From NCBI RefSeq assembly GCF_003991975.1, contig NZ_CP029822.1, forward strand, positions 3,273,478-3,337,477: DNA of 64,000 nt, read 5' to 3'. Below are positions 38,965 through 50,057 of the stretch, one piece after another (position 1 is the stretch's first letter; each line of letters opens with the position of its first letter). Origin of the DNA: Entomomonas moraniae. GTDB taxonomy: Bacteria > Pseudomonadota > Gammaproteobacteria > Pseudomonadales > Pseudomonadaceae. The notes under the pieces were generated by a model, which did no database searches, was not told the DNA's origin, and was given only the letters and a program-made list of their open reading frames with translations. The translations under genes were made by a program, and so were the position numbers.

Positions 38965-39052
38965 ACCGCATAAAGTTGGCGGTAGATTTAAAAAATATGT
39001 TTAATAAATAAAAGCTACCTATCTAACACTATGTGGGGTCGGGGTTATAGTG
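38965..39052 (-). promoter_or_regulatory. Candidate structured 5' leader of rplM-rpsI
   Basis: On the minus strand, CACTAT and ATAGTG (39047-39052 and 39027-39032) flank a C-rich loop. Nearer the gene, ACCGC and GCGGT (38979-38983 and 38965-38969) form a second small stem that ends about 16 bases before the ATG. L13 operons are known to be controlled by L13 binding to the leader. The stems are short, so this is tentative. The rest of the 280-base gap to 39228 shows no gene. Confidence 0.35.
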
Positions 39053-39228
39053 CGACGTGGAGCCATTAATCATTCTTCATTAAAGTATTACTAGGCTTAA
39101 CACTTTAAATTTGTAGGCAATATACCTACGAAAATGGTCGTGTTATTATCCAGATTATTGATAAAATATCAAGTGATTTTTCAAAAAACTGCTTGGAATG
39201 GGGCATTATACTATTTTATTTTCTTCTT

Positions 39229-39837
39229 TTAGCCAACCTTTTTAGTGTCACTATTCGAGATTTCAGGATGGCTGTCAAAAATAGTGTTTAGTTTTGGACA
39301 AAACCATAAGCTTGCAGGTGTGACTGTTTTTCTATGCCAAGGGATTCTACCAAAAAACCACAACTTCCAAAAGGTTAAGTTTGCATTGGGATTACTTTTT
39401 AATAGATCATTGAATGTTTCAATCTTTCCAACTTCTAGATTGAGCGCTTCTTTATAAATTTCATAAACGAATTTTGAGCAAAATTGCCGTTTTGAATCAA
39501 ATTTGAAGCCTGTATGGTATAAAATATTAAGTCTTTGTGGAACTTGGCTGCAAACAGCTAGTTTTTGTTGTTCGGTTAAAGTGTTGTTGAGCCGTCTAAC
39601 GGCATAATGTCGCTTATTTGAGCGTTTAATAAATTTTTTTAGCGTTGTTGTTGTTGAAAAAGGTACACGGCTTTCTGCTACTAAGTAATCTTCCCCGTTA
39701 TGGCCAATAATGATGCCCACATGATTACTCCAGCACAATGAGGCTTTTGAAATGCTTTTAAATAATTGTGCGGCGATACAAGTAAAAATGATGTCGCCAA
39801 TTTCTAGAGAAGGGGAGTTGGTATGCGATGAAAACAT
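39229..39837 (-). CDS. yebB: YebB-like NlpC/P60-superfamily (YiiX type) protein
   Basis: This protein of about 202 residues resembles E. coli YebB, a permuted papain-like (YiiX/YebB, NlpC/P60 superfamily) protein. EIGDIIFTC near the start, the candidate catalytic histidine in [22 protein letters not shown], and the cysteine in [15 protein letters not shown] are as in the family. Substrates of YebB are unknown. A TTG at 39861 would extend the frame, but AGGA lies 6 bases before ATG 39837. There is no signal peptide. Confidence 0.85.
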   Translation of the reverse strand: MFSSHTNSPSLEIGDIIFTCIAAQLFKSISKASLCWSNHVGIIIGHNGEDYLVAESRVPFSTTTTLKKFIKRSNKRHYAVRRLNNTLTEQQKLAVCSQVPQRLNILYHTGFKFDSKRQFCSKFVYEIYKEALNLEVGKIETFNDLLKSNPNANLTFWKLWFFGRIPWHRKTVTPASLWFCPKLNTIFDSHPEISNSDTKKVG

Positions 39838-39974
39838 AACTATTCCTTTATTGATTTGCAATCTATATAGTGGAAGTATGTTATTATTTATATTTTAATA
39901 CAAGTGTTAGAAATATTCCGTAATGATCTTATGTCAATCTTTTGGAATAGTTTGCTACACCGTCGGATAGACAT

Positions 39975-40151
39975 ATGTATATATACAGGCTTGTGTTGTT
40001 ATTAGTTGTTATCATTTTTTTATTGTCACCCGGTATCCTGGATTGGTGGGCATCAGGTGATAGTGCATGGTATAAACCCTATCTTTTTTGGTTTATTAGT
40101 ATTGTGGCCATGTTAATATTGCAAGGAAGGCATGATGTTGATGAACTTTAG
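39975..40151 (+). CDS. cbrX: CbrX-like small membrane protein upstream of cbrA
   Basis: This 58-codon frame, MYIYRLVLLL to HDVDEL, overlaps the start of cbrA by 20 bases. It has two hydrophobic segments (about 5-18 and 36-50) separated by a short polar loop with DWWASGDSAWY. In Pseudomonas a small gene of this kind, cbrX, precedes and overlaps cbrA and affects its translation. Position, size and overlap match, which supports the assignment more than sequence alone. The ribosome binding site is weak (GGAT about 8 bases upstream). Confidence 0.72.
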   Translation: MYIYRLVLLLVVIIFLLSPGILDWWASGDSAWYKPYLFWFISIVAMLILQGRHDVDEL

Positions 40152-43083
40152 TACTGGCTTCCTTGCTATTATTAGTATTGTTTATTTGTTAGCTCTTTTG
40201 GGCGTGGCTTGGTTTTCTGAACGTAGTCCGCTAATGGGAAAATTAGCGAGCCATCCTTTTATTTATATCCTTTCGTTGGGCATTTATAGCAGCGCTTTAA
40301 CCTTTTATGGTTTAATTGGGTTAGCTATGCACTATGGCTATGGCTATTTAGCGGTAGGGCTTGGTTTTACTGCAACTTTTTTGTTAGTCCCTGTGTTACT
40401 GTTTCCAATTTTGAAGTTGACACAAAATTATCAATTATCTTCGCTGGCTGATTTATTTTCTTTTCGTTTCCGTAGCCGTTGGGCAGGTATTTTGACGTGC
40501 CTTTTTATGTTGGTCGGCATGTTGCCATTAATTGCTTTTCAGATAAAGTTATTAGCAGGATCAGTGGTTGTATTGACTCAGCAACCTATGTCTCACAGTT
40601 GGTCATTTGTATTTTGTGTTTTTTTGATGTTGTTTAGCATCCTTTTTGGAACAAGGCACCTTTCCGCCCGCGAGAAACGGGTAGGACTTTTGATGGCTGT
40701 GGTGTTTGAGTCAGTCGTTAAATTATTGGTTTTTGTGCTTATAGCCGGTTATGTGGTATACAGTATCTTTGGCGGCTTTTCAGGTTTAAACCATTGGTTA
40801 GTAGAAAATAAGCATGTCTTAGATACATTGCGTTCATCCATAGAGGCAGGGCCATGGCGAGCGTTGCTGTTATCATTTTTTGCCGCAGCCGTTGTTATGC
40901 CCCACATGTTCCATATGACCTTTGCTGAAAATGTTACGCCTCGCTCCTTGATGTTTGCAAGCTGGGGAGCACCTCTTTATTTATTAATAATAGCCTTGTG
41001 TGTTCCGTTTATTTTATGGGGTGGAGTGGTTTTAAACCTATCAATGCAACCTGATTATTATGTATTGGGTATTGGTCTACAAAGTAATAGTCTTTGGCTA
41101 TCTATCATTGCTTATCTTGGAGGCTTAGCAGCAGGGAGCGGTTTAATTATTGTTTCGACTATCGCTCTTTCAGGAATGTTACTCAACCATTTGATTTTAC
41201 CTATTTATAAACCGCCTGCTGATCATGATATTTATCGTTGGTTAAAGTTAGTTCGCCGTACTCTTACGGTCATTATCATTTTATTGGGGTATATTTTTTA
41301 CCTATTAACCTATCAAGGTTATAGTAATAATGACACAGGGCTTGCTGCATTTATTGCGATGCTGCAATTTCTTCCAGGGGTCTTGGTTTTGCTTTACTGG
41401 ACGCAAGGTAATAAAAAAGGATTTATTGCGGGATTATTAACGGGAATGTTTTGTTGGGGACTTCTTGTTTTACTACCTTTAATCTCCCCATCTACTACGA
41501 TTACTGTTCCTTTTCTCTTTACTATTAAACTACCAGATCAAGATGATTGGCATTTTGCTACAGTTATTTCGTTGACAGCCAATACTTCAGTGCTTTTACT
41601 TGTATCATTAATCACTAAGCGATCTGATGATGAGAAGCGTGCAGCAAGTCTATGTGCGGTGAATGCGACGCAATATATACAGCGAAAAGAAGCAACCTTG
41701 AGTTCGCCGCGTGAGTTTATTAGAGAGCTAGAAATTCCTTTAGGTTACAAAATGGCACGTAAAGAAGTAAAGCGTGCATTATCTGATTTAGGCTTTTCTA
41801 TCGATGAGCGACGTGCTTATGCTCTTCGTCGATTGCGGGAACAGATAGAGGTTAACTTATCAGGTCTGTTGGGGCCTCATGTTGCGCATCAAATGGTTTA
41901 TGAGTTTTTATCTTATCAATCGGCTCCTGTTATTGCGATGAATGAAGATATTTATTTTATGGAGAACCATCTGGAGAGTTATGAGACAAGATTAACAGGT
42001 CTTGCTGCTGAGTTAGATTCTTTACGTCGATACCATCGATTAACGTTACAAATTTTACCTATTGGGGTTTGTTCTTTTTCAAAAGGACGCGATGTTCTCC
42101 TGTGGAATCGTGCAATGGAGCAGATTACGGGGGTAACAGCAGATAACACGGTAGGCGTTAATTTAGACTTTATTGAGGGAGCATGGCAGGTTCTGTTATT
42201 AAGCTGCATAGAGTCTGAAGAAGGACATATTTATAAGCAGTCGATCGATATTGATGGACATACCCGTTGGTACAATTTACACAAAGCCATGATCGGTGAC
42301 TCTATTTTGATTAATAGAGGAGGAACTGTTATTTTGGTGGAAGATATTACCGAAACCTATTTATTAGAAAGCCAATTAATTCACTCAGAACGTTTGGCCT
42401 CAATTGGTCGTTTGGCCGCAGGGGTTGCTCATGAGATAGGCAATCCTGTGACGGGTATTGCATGCTTAGCCCAAATACTTCGAGAAGAATGGTTAGAGCA
42501 TGATGAAATTGCCGAAATGTCAGAGCAAATTATTGAGCAAACTAAGCGTATTTCAAGAATTGTACATTCGTTAGTTAATTTTTCTCATGCAGGGGAAGAT
42601 ACTCAGTTGAATGCACCTATTTCTTTACGTAGCATTGCGCAAGAAACCATTAATTTGTTAGTACTAAATAAAGATGAAAAATATGTCTCCTTTCAAAATT
42701 TTTGTGATGAGCGACATCAGGTATTAGGTAACGCACAGCGTTTGACACAAGTACTTATCAATTTATTAGATAATGCACGAGATGCATCGGAAGAAGGCGG
42801 TGTTATCAGTATCATAACCAGAGAACTTTCAGGCTTTATAGAGATTCTTATTGAGGATGAAGGCGAAGGAATCCCTGATGAAATTAAAGAGCAGATTTTT
42901 GAACCATTTTTTACAACCAAAGAACCAGGGGTAGGAACGGGGTTAGGTTTATCCTTAGTATACTCCATTATTGAGGATCATCATGGTAAAGTAAGCGTTA
43001 AAAGCCCTCTGGACTTATCAACTCAAAGAGGAACCTGCTTTTCAATTATATTACCTAAATATGTAGATTATACTATGGTATAG
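40132..43083 (+). CDS. cbrA: Sensor histidine kinase CbrA
   Basis: CbrA is the membrane sensor of the CbrAB system, which balances carbon and nitrogen use in Pseudomonads. At 983 residues it has the unusual CbrA layout: an N-terminal sodium/solute symporter-like (SLC5) domain with about 13 membrane helices (about 1-500), a linker, a PAS domain (about 650-745), the HisKA box with H767 in [12 protein letters not shown], and a HATPase domain with [10 protein letters not shown] and [12 protein letters not shown]. Several ATGs compete (40132, 40135, 40141); GGAAGG at 40125-40130 could serve the later ones. It overlaps cbrX and is followed by cbrB after 34 bases. Confidence 0.95.
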   Translation: MMLMNFSTGFLAIISIVYLLALLGVAWFSERSPLMGKLASHPFIYILSLGIYSSALTFYGLIGLAMHYGYGYLAVGLGFTATFLLVPVLLFPILKLTQNYQLSSLADLFSFRFRSRWAGILTCLFMLVGMLPLIAFQIKLLAGSVVVLTQQPMSHSWSFVFCVFLMLFSILFGTRHLSAREKRVGLLMAVVFESVVKLLVFVLIAGYVVYSIFGGFSGLNHWLVENKHVLDTLRSSIEAGPWRALLLSFFAAAVVMPHMFHMTFAENVTPRSLMFASWGAPLYLLIIALCVPFILWGGVVLNLSMQPDYYVLGIGLQSNSLWLSIIAYLGGLAAGSGLIIVSTIALSGMLLNHLILPIYKPPADHDIYRWLKLVRRTLTVIIILLGYIFYLLTYQGYSNNDTGLAAFIAMLQFLPGVLVLLYWTQGNKKGFIAGLLTGMFCWGLLVLLPLISPSTTITVPFLFTIKLPDQDDWHFATVISLTANTSVLLLVSLITKRSDDEKRAASLCAVNATQYIQRKEATLSSPREFIRELEIPLGYKMARKEVKRALSDLGFSIDERRAYALRRLREQIEVNLSGLLGPHVAHQMVYEFLSYQSAPVIAMNEDIYFMENHLESYETRLTGLAAELDSLRRYHRLTLQILPIGVCSFSKGRDVLLWNRAMEQITGVTADNTVGVNLDFIEGAWQVLLLSCIESEEGHIYKQSIDIDGHTRWYNLHKAMIGDSILINRGGTVILVEDITETYLLESQLIHSERLASIGRLAAGVAHEIGNPVTGIACLAQILREEWLEHDEIAEMSEQIIEQTKRISRIVHSLVNFSHAGEDTQLNAPISLRSIAQETINLLVLNKDEKYVSFQNFCDERHQVLGNAQRLTQVLINLLDNARDASEEGGVISIITRELSGFIEILIEDEGEGIPDEIKEQIFEPFFTTKEPGVGTGLGLSLVYSIIEDHHGKVSVKSPLDLSTQRGTCFSIILPKYVDYTMV

Positions 43084-43117
43084 TAAGAGAGTTAGTAATA
43101 AACGTTGTGGAATTTTT

Positions 43118-44515
43118 ATGTCACATATATTGCTTGTAGAAGATGAATCTATCATACGTACTTCATTAAAGCGCTTACTGGAGCGTAACCAATATCAGGT
43201 GAGTGAGGCCGCTTCTGTTGCAGAGGTGAAAGCAAATTACGATATCCAAAGTTTTGATTTGGTTATTACTGATTTAAGGCTTCCAGGTGCTCCGGGCACC
43301 GATATGATTGATTTGGCGGAAGGTATTCCGGTATTAGTCATGACAAGTTATGCAAGCTTGCGTTCAGCTATAGACTCGATGAAAATGGGTGCTGTTGACT
43401 ACATAGCAAAGCCTTTTGATCATGCCGATATATTAAAAGCAATAGCAGAGTCGTTAGATAAAAAAGAGACAAAGAAAAATAAAAAAATAACCCAGCAGGA
43501 AATAGGTGGAAAGGCAAGTAAAGAGCAGCGCACACACATTATAGGAGCGAGTCCTTTAATGATTAAACTATTTGAGAAAATAGAAAAAGTTGCCCCTACA
43601 AATTCTACGGTACTTGTTCTTGGTGAATCAGGTACAGGAAAAGAGCTTGTAGCCAGATCATTACATGAACAATCCCCTCGTTATAAAGCTCCTCTCATCT
43701 CTGTAAACTGTGCTGCTATTCCGGAGACGTTGATTGAGTCAGAGTTATTCGGTCATGAAAAAGGAGCTTTTACTGGCGCGGTTACTAATCGAACAGGGCT
43801 TATTGAAGCGGCTAACGGTGGTACACTGTTTTTAGATGAAATAGGGGAGTTACCTTTAGAGGCCCAAGCAAGATTATTAAGGGTGTTACAAGAAGGGGAA
43901 ATTCGCAAGGTGGGTTCTGTTGCCTCCCAAAAGGTAGATGTTCGATTGATTGCAGCGACTCATCGTGACTTAAAGTCTTTAGCTTCGACAGGGCAGTTTC
44001 GTAGTGATCTGTTTTATCGGTTAAATGTTATTAGTTTACAACTACCAGCATTACGTGATCGTGGTAATGATGTATTAGAAATTGCAAAGGCTTTTCTTAA
44101 TCGTCAGATGAACTCAATGGGTAAGAGTAATTTGGTTTTTACTGCTGAAGCGGAGCAGGCTATTCTAGATTACTCATGGCCGGGTAATGTCCGAGAGTTA
44201 GAAAATGCTGTAGAGAGAGCGGTAATTTTGTGTGATACCAACAAAATTACGATTGAAAACTTAGGATTAGAGCCAGAGGCTTACGGTTTGGCAAGTTTTG
44301 AAGAGGATGAGTTAGCCCACCTTTTCAAGGCAGTCGGAGATGTACCAAACACTAAAGATCTTGAAGATGGTGTTTCACTAGAAGATTACTTCCAACACTT
44401 TGTATTACAGAATCAAGATAAAATGACTGAAACGGAGCTTGCTCGTAAACTGGGCGTTAGCCGCAAATGCTTGTGGGAGCGTCGTCAAAAGTTAGGAATA
44501 CCTAAAAAGAAATAA
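43118..44515 (+). CDS. cbrB: NtrC-family response regulator CbrB
   Basis: CbrB is the sigma-54-dependent activator partner of CbrA. The 465 residues contain a receiver domain (phosphoacceptor D52 in VITDLRLPG), the AAA+ central domain with GESGTGKELVAR and the sigma-54-contact loop GAFTGA, and a C-terminal Fis-type HTH (ETELARKLGVSRKCLWERRQ). In Pseudomonas its main target is the small RNA gene crcZ just downstream of cbrB. Here only 44 bases separate cbrB from the convergent anmK, so no crcZ can lie at that place. Confidence 0.96.
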   Translation: MSHILLVEDESIIRTSLKRLLERNQYQVSEAASVAEVKANYDIQSFDLVITDLRLPGAPGTDMIDLAEGIPVLVMTSYASLRSAIDSMKMGAVDYIAKPFDHADILKAIAESLDKKETKKNKKITQQEIGGKASKEQRTHIIGASPLMIKLFEKIEKVAPTNSTVLVLGESGTGKELVARSLHEQSPRYKAPLISVNCAAIPETLIESELFGHEKGAFTGAVTNRTGLIEAANGGTLFLDEIGELPLEAQARLLRVLQEGEIRKVGSVASQKVDVRLIAATHRDLKSLASTGQFRSDLFYRLNVISLQLPALRDRGNDVLEIAKAFLNRQMNSMGKSNLVFTAEAEQAILDYSWPGNVRELENAVERAVILCDTNKITIENLGLEPEAYGLASFEEDELAHLFKAVGDVPNTKDLEDGVSLEDYFQHFVLQNQDKMTETELARKLGVSRKCLWERRQKLGIPKKK

Positions 44516-44559
44516 TATTTAAGTTAATGCAGAGAGTATCAATTGTTTATATATTGTTA

Positions 44560-45660
44560 CTATGCAGGGTAAATAGCACCTAAAACCCTAAGGCCTTTTG
44601 CACCTGTAACCGCAGGGCGATTAGCAGGTATATTTTCTAAACAACAATAAGCAAGCCATGCAAATGCCATAGCCTCAACCCATTCAGGTGCTATGCCATA
44701 GTCTTGTGTTGTTTGTACACGCGTATCGGGGAGATATTGTTGTAAGCGTTTTAATAGTTCATGATTAAAAGCCCCTCCGCCGCAAACAATGAGCTCATCT
44801 GTTTGGGTTTGGGCTTTTTTAAGTGAGTCAACTATAGTTCTTACTGTTAGTTCAAGCAATGTCGATTGAACCACATCGTCAGGAGCTATTTGGTTAAACT
44901 GGCTTAATTTTTCTGTAAGCCAACTGAAATTAAATAATTCTCGCCCAGTACTCTTTGGCCCTGTTTGATTAAAAAAACTATCTGCTAAAAAAAGTGTTAA
45001 TAGCTGTTGGTTAGGAGCGGCAGATGCGGCCCACTCACCATTTTGATCATAAGATTTATTTAGCTTGTGGTTAATCCATGTATCCAATAGTACGTTACCT
45101 GGGCCACAGTCAAAACCATGTGTTACATTGTCAGGTGATAATAAACTTAAGTTGCTAAAGCCGCCAATATTTAAAATAGCACGTCGTCTAGTATTGTCTT
45201 TGAAAAGCGCTTCATGATAGGCAGGTACAAGAGGAGCACCTTGCCCTCCAGCTGCAACATCACGGCGACGAAAATCAGTTACAACAGTAATGCCCGTTAT
45301 TTCAGCTAGAAGCGCACCATTACTAACTTGTATAGTAAAGTTTCGTTTTGGCTCATGTCTAACCGTTTGTCCGTGGCTACCAATAGCCGTAATGTCTTGG
45401 TTGGTTAACTGATGATTTGCTAATAATGTTTGTATTCCTGTGGCTGCCAATGTTGCCCAGTAGTTTTCTGCAAGCGCTGCTCGGGCAAGCTCATCATTGC
45501 CTGTACTGCATAAAGAGAGGAGCTCTTGACGTAAGTCACTTGGCATAGGGATATAGTGAGTACCAACCAGTTGACTTAGAGTATTGGATGATTGCTTAAT
45601 GAGAGCAATATCTAATCCATCTAAGCTTGTTCCTGACATTATCCCTATATAGTAAGCCAT
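44560..45660 (-). CDS. anmK: Anhydro-N-acetylmuramic acid kinase
   Basis: AnmK opens and phosphorylates 1,6-anhydro-MurNAc from peptidoglycan turnover to give MurNAc-6-phosphate in the cytoplasm. The 366-residue protein begins with [18 protein letters not shown] and has GSHGQTVRH and [13 protein letters not shown], all typical of the hexokinase-like fold of this family. It follows the M23 endopeptidase gene by 8 bases on the same strand. This gene pair, next to tyrS, is conserved in Pseudomonas. Confidence 0.96.
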   Translation of the reverse strand: MAYYIGIMSGTSLDGLDIALIKQSSNTLSQLVGTHYIPMPSDLRQELLSLCSTGNDELARAALAENYWATLAATGIQTLLANHQLTNQDITAIGSHGQTVRHEPKRNFTIQVSNGALLAEITGITVVTDFRRRDVAAGGQGAPLVPAYHEALFKDNTRRRAILNIGGFSNLSLLSPDNVTHGFDCGPGNVLLDTWINHKLNKSYDQNGEWAASAAPNQQLLTLFLADSFFNQTGPKSTGRELFNFSWLTEKLSQFNQIAPDDVVQSTLLELTVRTIVDSLKKAQTQTDELIVCGGGAFNHELLKRLQQYLPDTRVQTTQDYGIAPEWVEAMAFAWLAYCCLENIPANRPAVTGAKGLRVLGAIYPA

Positions 45661-45668
45661 GTTATGAG

Positions 45669-47180
45669 TTACTCGGCTGAGTCCGCTTCTGTATTTTCAT
45701 CGGTTGTATCAGCTGTGCTATCTTTGTCCGCTTGAATTTTGGCTAAAGAAAGCGCCTTGTTTTCATTGAGTTCAGACAAAAGAGGTTGGCTGATTTCTAA
45801 GAAACGTGTTTTTTCTTTCGCTGATAATGGATCGGCCATGGGAAGTTTAACGCTTAGCGGATCAACATGTTTACCGTTTACGCGGAATTCGTAGTGTAAG
45901 TGTGGACCTGTCGCAAGCCCTGTCATCCCAACATAACCGATGGTTTGGCTTTGTTTAACATAGCTGCCTGCTTTTAAGCCGGGGGCAAATCTACTCATAT
46001 GCCCATAAAGTGTACTGTAGGTTTTACCGTGTTGAATGACGATGGCATTACCATAACCACCTTTCCAACCAATCGAGACGATCTTACCATTTCCTGCTGC
46101 ACGGATAGCTGTTCCGGTGGGTGCCGCATAGTCAACACCTTTATGAGCACGTATGCGGTTAAGAACAGGGTGATAACGACCTAATGAGAATTTAGAACTA
46201 ATACGCGTAAAGTCGACAGGGGTACGAATGAAAGCACGTTGCATACTGGTACCATCAGCACGGTAGTAAGAGGCTACTTTGTTGCTATTGGTGAATCGCA
46301 CAACTGTAAATTCCTTTCCTCGATTCGTAAAACGTGCCGCTAACAGATTACCTGTTCCTACTATTTTGCCGTTAACAAGTTTTTGCTCAAAGATAACTTC
46401 AAATACGTCACCTTGTCGAAGGTCGAGGGCAAAGTCGATATCATATCCAAAGGCATTGGCAATTTCCATTATCATGGCGTGAGGAATGCCTGCTTTATCA
46501 GCAGCAGCAAATAAAGAACTGTTAATCGAGCCGTAAGCATAAACCTTTTTATAGGTTGGTTTGATCGCATTATGGCTAAACATATAGCCATTATCTTGTT
46601 TAGCCAATGTATAAGTATTTAATAGATCAGGCTTTGTGGATACTGCAAGTAAGTCACCTGCATCATTAAGTGTAAACTCAAAAAGTTGATCAAGGTTTAA
46701 GTGAGTAAATTTATTTTGTTGCTCTTTGGGGGCAGATTCTAGCGCACTGTACATAACGGCATTAGAAAGTCCTGCTTTATTAAATAGCGTCGAGAGGGAA
46801 TCACCTTTTTCTACATGGAAGGTTAGAGTCGAGCTGTGCTCAGGCATTAAAATTAAAGGACCTTCTGAAATTGTCATGTCAGAGCGTAATGATTGTGTCG
46901 TTTGATTGTCCGTTTGAGGAAGTAACAAAGGAATAGATGGAGGCGGTGTTAAACTGCGAGTGAAAATATTAGCGATTTGTTCAGGGGTTATAATTTCAAC
47001 ATCTTTATTCGTTTGTAGCGATGCATTTGCTGGCGTTTCATCTGTCGTGTCATTAATAGCAGTTTGCTTTGTTTTGGAAAAATATAAAAAAATACCTACA
47101 ATTATTAATATTATAAAGACGATGGATATAATAACAGGTGTAAAAGAGCGTTTTTTTTGAGGTAATGTATTTGGCATCAT
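45669..47180 (-). CDS. M23-family peptidoglycan DD-endopeptidase (MepM-like)
   Basis: This 503-residue envelope enzyme likely cleaves peptide crosslinks in murein to allow growth. It has an N-terminal membrane anchor (about 12-33), an OapA/LysM-like middle part ([19 protein letters not shown] near 125-143) and a C-terminal LytM/M23 domain. The zinc-ligand motifs are HKGVD and GPHLHYEF, so the domain looks catalytically intact. The tail after about 455 is acidic and low in complexity. It precedes anmK in a two-gene operon and is divergent from tyrS. Pseudomonas has a homologue at the same place. Confidence 0.93.
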   Translation of the reverse strand: MMPNTLPQKKRSFTPVIISIVFIILIIVGIFLYFSKTKQTAINDTTDETPANASLQTNKDVEIITPEQIANIFTRSLTPPPSIPLLLPQTDNQTTQSLRSDMTISEGPLILMPEHSSTLTFHVEKGDSLSTLFNKAGLSNAVMYSALESAPKEQQNKFTHLNLDQLFEFTLNDAGDLLAVSTKPDLLNTYTLAKQDNGYMFSHNAIKPTYKKVYAYGSINSSLFAAADKAGIPHAMIMEIANAFGYDIDFALDLRQGDVFEVIFEQKLVNGKIVGTGNLLAARFTNRGKEFTVVRFTNSNKVASYYRADGTSMQRAFIRTPVDFTRISSKFSLGRYHPVLNRIRAHKGVDYAAPTGTAIRAAGNGKIVSIGWKGGYGNAIVIQHGKTYSTLYGHMSRFAPGLKAGSYVKQSQTIGYVGMTGLATGPHLHYEFRVNGKHVDPLSVKLPMADPLSAKEKTRFLEISQPLLSELNENKALSLAKIQADKDSTADTTDENTEADSAE

Positions 47181-47376
47181 AGTTTTGGCAAGAACAAGTT
47201 ATATAACAAGACAATGAGGCGTGTAAAATATAAGCAATTTTGCAATTACGCAACTAGAAATTCAAAAAAAACATTATTTTGTGTAACAGAAAACTTTATT
47301 TTACAGTATAGTTATCAGTTATGATTTGAATAATACAATAAACTAATTGGTTAAACATCTATTAGAGAAGGAAAAA

Positions 47377-48576
47377 ATGAAATCTATTGAAGAACAGTTA
47401 GCCTTGATTAAACGAGGTGTTGAAGAGATTTTAGTTGAAGATGAGTTAGTTGAAAAGCTTAAAACAGGTAAAGTGTTGCGGATTAAAGCAGGATTTGACC
47501 CAACCGCACCTGATCTTCACTTAGGACATACTGTACTTATTAATAAATTACGCCATTTTCAGATGCTAGGTCATAAAGTAATCTTCTTAATTGGTGACTT
47601 CACGGGGATGATTGGCGACCCTAGTGGTAAAAATACAACAAGACCACCCTTAACAAGGGAACAGGTTTTAGCCAATGCTGAAACTTATAAGGAACAAGTA
47701 TTTAAAATTTTAGATCCTAAATTAACTGAAGTTGCTTTTAACTCGACATGGATGGATCAAATGAAGCCGGCTGATTTTATTCGCCTTGCTTCACAATATA
47801 CCGTAGCTCGCATGTTAGAGCGCGATGATTTTGAAAACAGATACAAAGGCCAGCAGCCCATCGCCATTCATGAGTTTTTATACCCCCTTGTTCAAGGGTA
47901 TGATTCTGTAGCATTAGAGTCTGATATAGAAATGGGCGGTACAGACCAACGTTTTAATTTACTAATGGGGCGTGAGTTACAACGTTCTTATGGTCAAGCG
48001 CCGCAGTGCACGATTACAGTTCCTTTATTAGAAGGTTTAGACGGCGTTAAGAAAATGTCTAAATCACTAGGGAATTATGTCGGTATTGATGAACCACCAG
48101 GCGTTATGTATAGCAAGTTATTGTCAATGCCTGATACTTTAATCTGGCGTTATTTTGAGTTATTAAGTTTCCGTGATTTAGCAGAGATAGAAGAGTTCAA
48201 GCGCGATGTTGAACAAGGCACTAACCCACGTGATATCAAAATTAAATTAGCAGAAGAGTTAATTGCGCGTTTTCATGGTGAAGAAGCTGCGGCGAATGCA
48301 CATAAGTCAGCGGGTAATCGTTTAAAAGACGGTGAGTTACCAGAAGACTTGCCAGAGTTAACGCTTAAAGCGGGCAACGATTTACCAATCGCAGCAATAT
48401 TAAACCAAGCTAACTTGGTGAAAAACTCAGCCATGGCAAGAGATCTTTTACAGGCAGGTAGTGTCAAGGTAGATGGCAAAGTTGTGGATGTAAGTTTCAT
48501 TTTTAAATTAGGTGAAGAGCACGTTTGCCAAGCAGGTAAGAAAAACTTCGCCCGTATCAAATTAGAACAAGAGTAG
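47377..48576 (+). CDS. tyrS: Tyrosine--tRNA ligase
   Basis: This class I synthetase charges tRNA-Tyr. From ATG 47377 it has 399 residues, the length of the Pseudomonas type. The HIGH-like motif is HLGH in [11 protein letters not shown], and the KMSKS motif is in [15 protein letters not shown]-terminal S4 RNA-binding domain carries [12 protein letters not shown]. The frame is open to a TTG at 47347, but GAAGGA just upstream of 47377 decides the start. A strong terminator follows. Confidence 0.97.
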   Translation: MKSIEEQLALIKRGVEEILVEDELVEKLKTGKVLRIKAGFDPTAPDLHLGHTVLINKLRHFQMLGHKVIFLIGDFTGMIGDPSGKNTTRPPLTREQVLANAETYKEQVFKILDPKLTEVAFNSTWMDQMKPADFIRLASQYTVARMLERDDFENRYKGQQPIAIHEFLYPLVQGYDSVALESDIEMGGTDQRFNLLMGRELQRSYGQAPQCTITVPLLEGLDGVKKMSKSLGNYVGIDEPPGVMYSKLLSMPDTLIWRYFELLSFRDLAEIEEFKRDVEQGTNPRDIKIKLAEELIARFHGEEAAANAHKSAGNRLKDGELPEDLPELTLKAGNDLPIAAILNQANLVKNSAMARDLLQAGSVKVDGKVVDVSFIFKLGEEHVCQAGKKNFARIKLEQE

Positions 48577-48586
48577 TTTCTATATG

Positions 48587-48624
48587 AATCTAACAAGCAT
48601 TATTATTGCTTGTTAGATTTTATT
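48587..48624 (+). terminator. Rho-independent terminator of tyrS
   Basis: A perfect 13-bp stem (AATCTAACAAGCA with TGCTTGTTAGATT) has a 7-base loop and is followed by a T-rich tail. It starts 11 bases after the tyrS stop. Confidence 0.88.
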
Positions 48625-48787
48625 AAAAAAATAATCAATAAATTACATATTCCATGATAAAATGAAGTATATGAACGGTTGTTTTTTTAGCTTTTTTCAT
48701 TGTATTACATCATAATTATTTAGTCCTTGTTATGCTCAAAAAATAATCAATATTCAATTATATAAATAACAGGAATTGTTTATATCC

Positions 48788-49375
48788 ATGGAAGAACAAG
48801 TACAAAAAGAATTACATGACTTCTTTGTAGGTGTTATCACAAAAGGTTTTCATTCTATAAAGGATATAGCAAAAAATAAGTACCTTTATAGCTTCGCTTT
48901 GCAATTACGTGCCAATGGTAAGTCTTTTAGATGTGTAGGCAATACACTTGATAGTGTGAGCGATAACTTTATGATAAAGTTAAAAAGCATAGAGGATGTA
49001 ACCGACTATTTGTGGTTTACCACCGAATGGGAATATACTTTTGATCCTTGGCATGCCAAGGATGCTGAATTACAAAAAAAAATAAAAGAAAAACAACCCT
49101 TGTTAGATAGCATCAGTTCAAAAGCTTTTTTACACGTCCTATTAGAAGCATTGCAAACTTGCAATAATCAGTGCTTATTTGGTGTGGGTATTCTGCGTGA
49201 GAAAATATCTGTGTTTGTTGACTCAGAAGAAGGCGATGAGCTTGATTTACCAGAGAAAACTTCTCAAACGCTTAATCCACCTTATGTTCATGATGCTTTT
49301 TTAAAACGGTTTGAACCCAATAATCCACAAGGATTAACTTATCGTTTAATTAATGAATTAGTGGCTGATTATTAA
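48788..49375 (+). CDS. DUF4303 family protein
   Basis: This protein of about 195 residues fits the DUF4303 pattern: YSFALQLRANGKSFRCVGNT near 32-51 and a WFTTEWEYTFD segment near 75-85, with a helical C-terminal part. Function is unknown. Some members lie in polymorphic-toxin immunity contexts, but no toxin is seen here. ATG 48788 is used; TTG 48776 is in frame but lies only two bases after the AGGA. Its 3' end overlaps the convergent trmO by 18 bases. Confidence 0.75.
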   Translation: MEEQVQKELHDFFVGVITKGFHSIKDIAKNKYLYSFALQLRANGKSFRCVGNTLDSVSDNFMIKLKSIEDVTDYLWFTTEWEYTFDPWHAKDAELQKKIKEKQPLLDSISSKAFLHVLLEALQTCNNQCLFGVGILREKISVFVDSEEGDELDLPEKTSQTLNPPYVHDAFLKRFEPNNPQGLTYRLINELVADY

Positions 49376-50056
49376 TACTTCAATTAGATTCTCATGAGGA
49401 TAGTGCCACTTAACATCAATATCCCAAAGCTTCATCCCATAATGTTTATCGGGAGTTGCTTTTTGATAAGCAGGTTTTGGGTCTTGCATAAGACATTGTT
49501 CAATAAGCTGTTTAATGGGATGCTGTAGTCGAGCACTATGCAATAAGGCTTGTTCTAATGCGAGAGCTGACCAAGTAACATTGATTGTGCGAGGAGCAGT
49601 TTCTGCTATTAAGTTATAAGCATCATTAATACTGTCGGCATAAGGAATATAGGGCTTTATGTCGATGATAGGGGTTTCATCTAGTAAATCTATACCTGAC
49701 ACGTAGAGTTTATTCTCGATGATATCATCTAGTCTAACAACGGATTGACCAATATTATTGGGGCGAAAGTTAGAGCGAGTGGCAAAAACTCCTAATGATT
49801 TATTACCACCTAAACGCGGGGGGCGAACTTTGAGGCGAACTTTCTCATCCATGGATTGATTGAAAATAAAAAGAAGCCAAAGATGGCTAACTTTTTCGAG
49901 CCCTTCTAATGCCTCAGCCTTGTTATAGGGCGGCAGTAACTCAATAACCCCCGTTGCTGCTGGTGCTAATAAAGGTTGGCGCGGAATACCAAATTTTTCT
50001 TTAAAGCACGAGCTAATGTAACCAATGGGGTTGATTTGATAGACGATATTATCCAA
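49358..50056 (-). CDS. trmO: tRNA (N6-threonylcarbamoyladenosine-37) N6-methyltransferase TrmO
   Basis: TrmO (TsaA/YaeB) methylates t6A37 of certain threonine tRNAs using S-adenosylmethionine. The 232 residues show the family's beta-barrel fold: INPIGYISSCFKEKFGIPRQP at the start, LWLLFIFNQ, and TRSNFRPNNIGQSVV near 92-106. Length is normal. It is separated from rimO by a single base on the same strand, so the two are probably co-transcribed. Its last 18 bases overlap the convergent DUF4303 gene. Confidence 0.94.
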   Translation of the reverse strand: MDNIVYQINPIGYISSCFKEKFGIPRQPLLAPAATGVIELLPPYNKAEALEGLEKVSHLWLLFIFNQSMDEKVRLKVRPPRLGGNKSLGVFATRSNFRPNNIGQSVVRLDDIIENKLYVSGIDLLDETPIIDIKPYIPYADSINDAYNLIAETAPRTINVTWSALALEQALLHSARLQHPIKQLIEQCLMQDPKPAYQKATPDKHYGMKLWDIDVKWHYPHENLIEVLIISH

Positions 50057-50057
50057 T

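Noticed and set aside
39945..39962. Sigma-54-like promoter (GG...GC) before cbrX
   Set aside because: The GG and GC doublets are separated by 8 bases rather than 10, and the rest of the consensus is missing.
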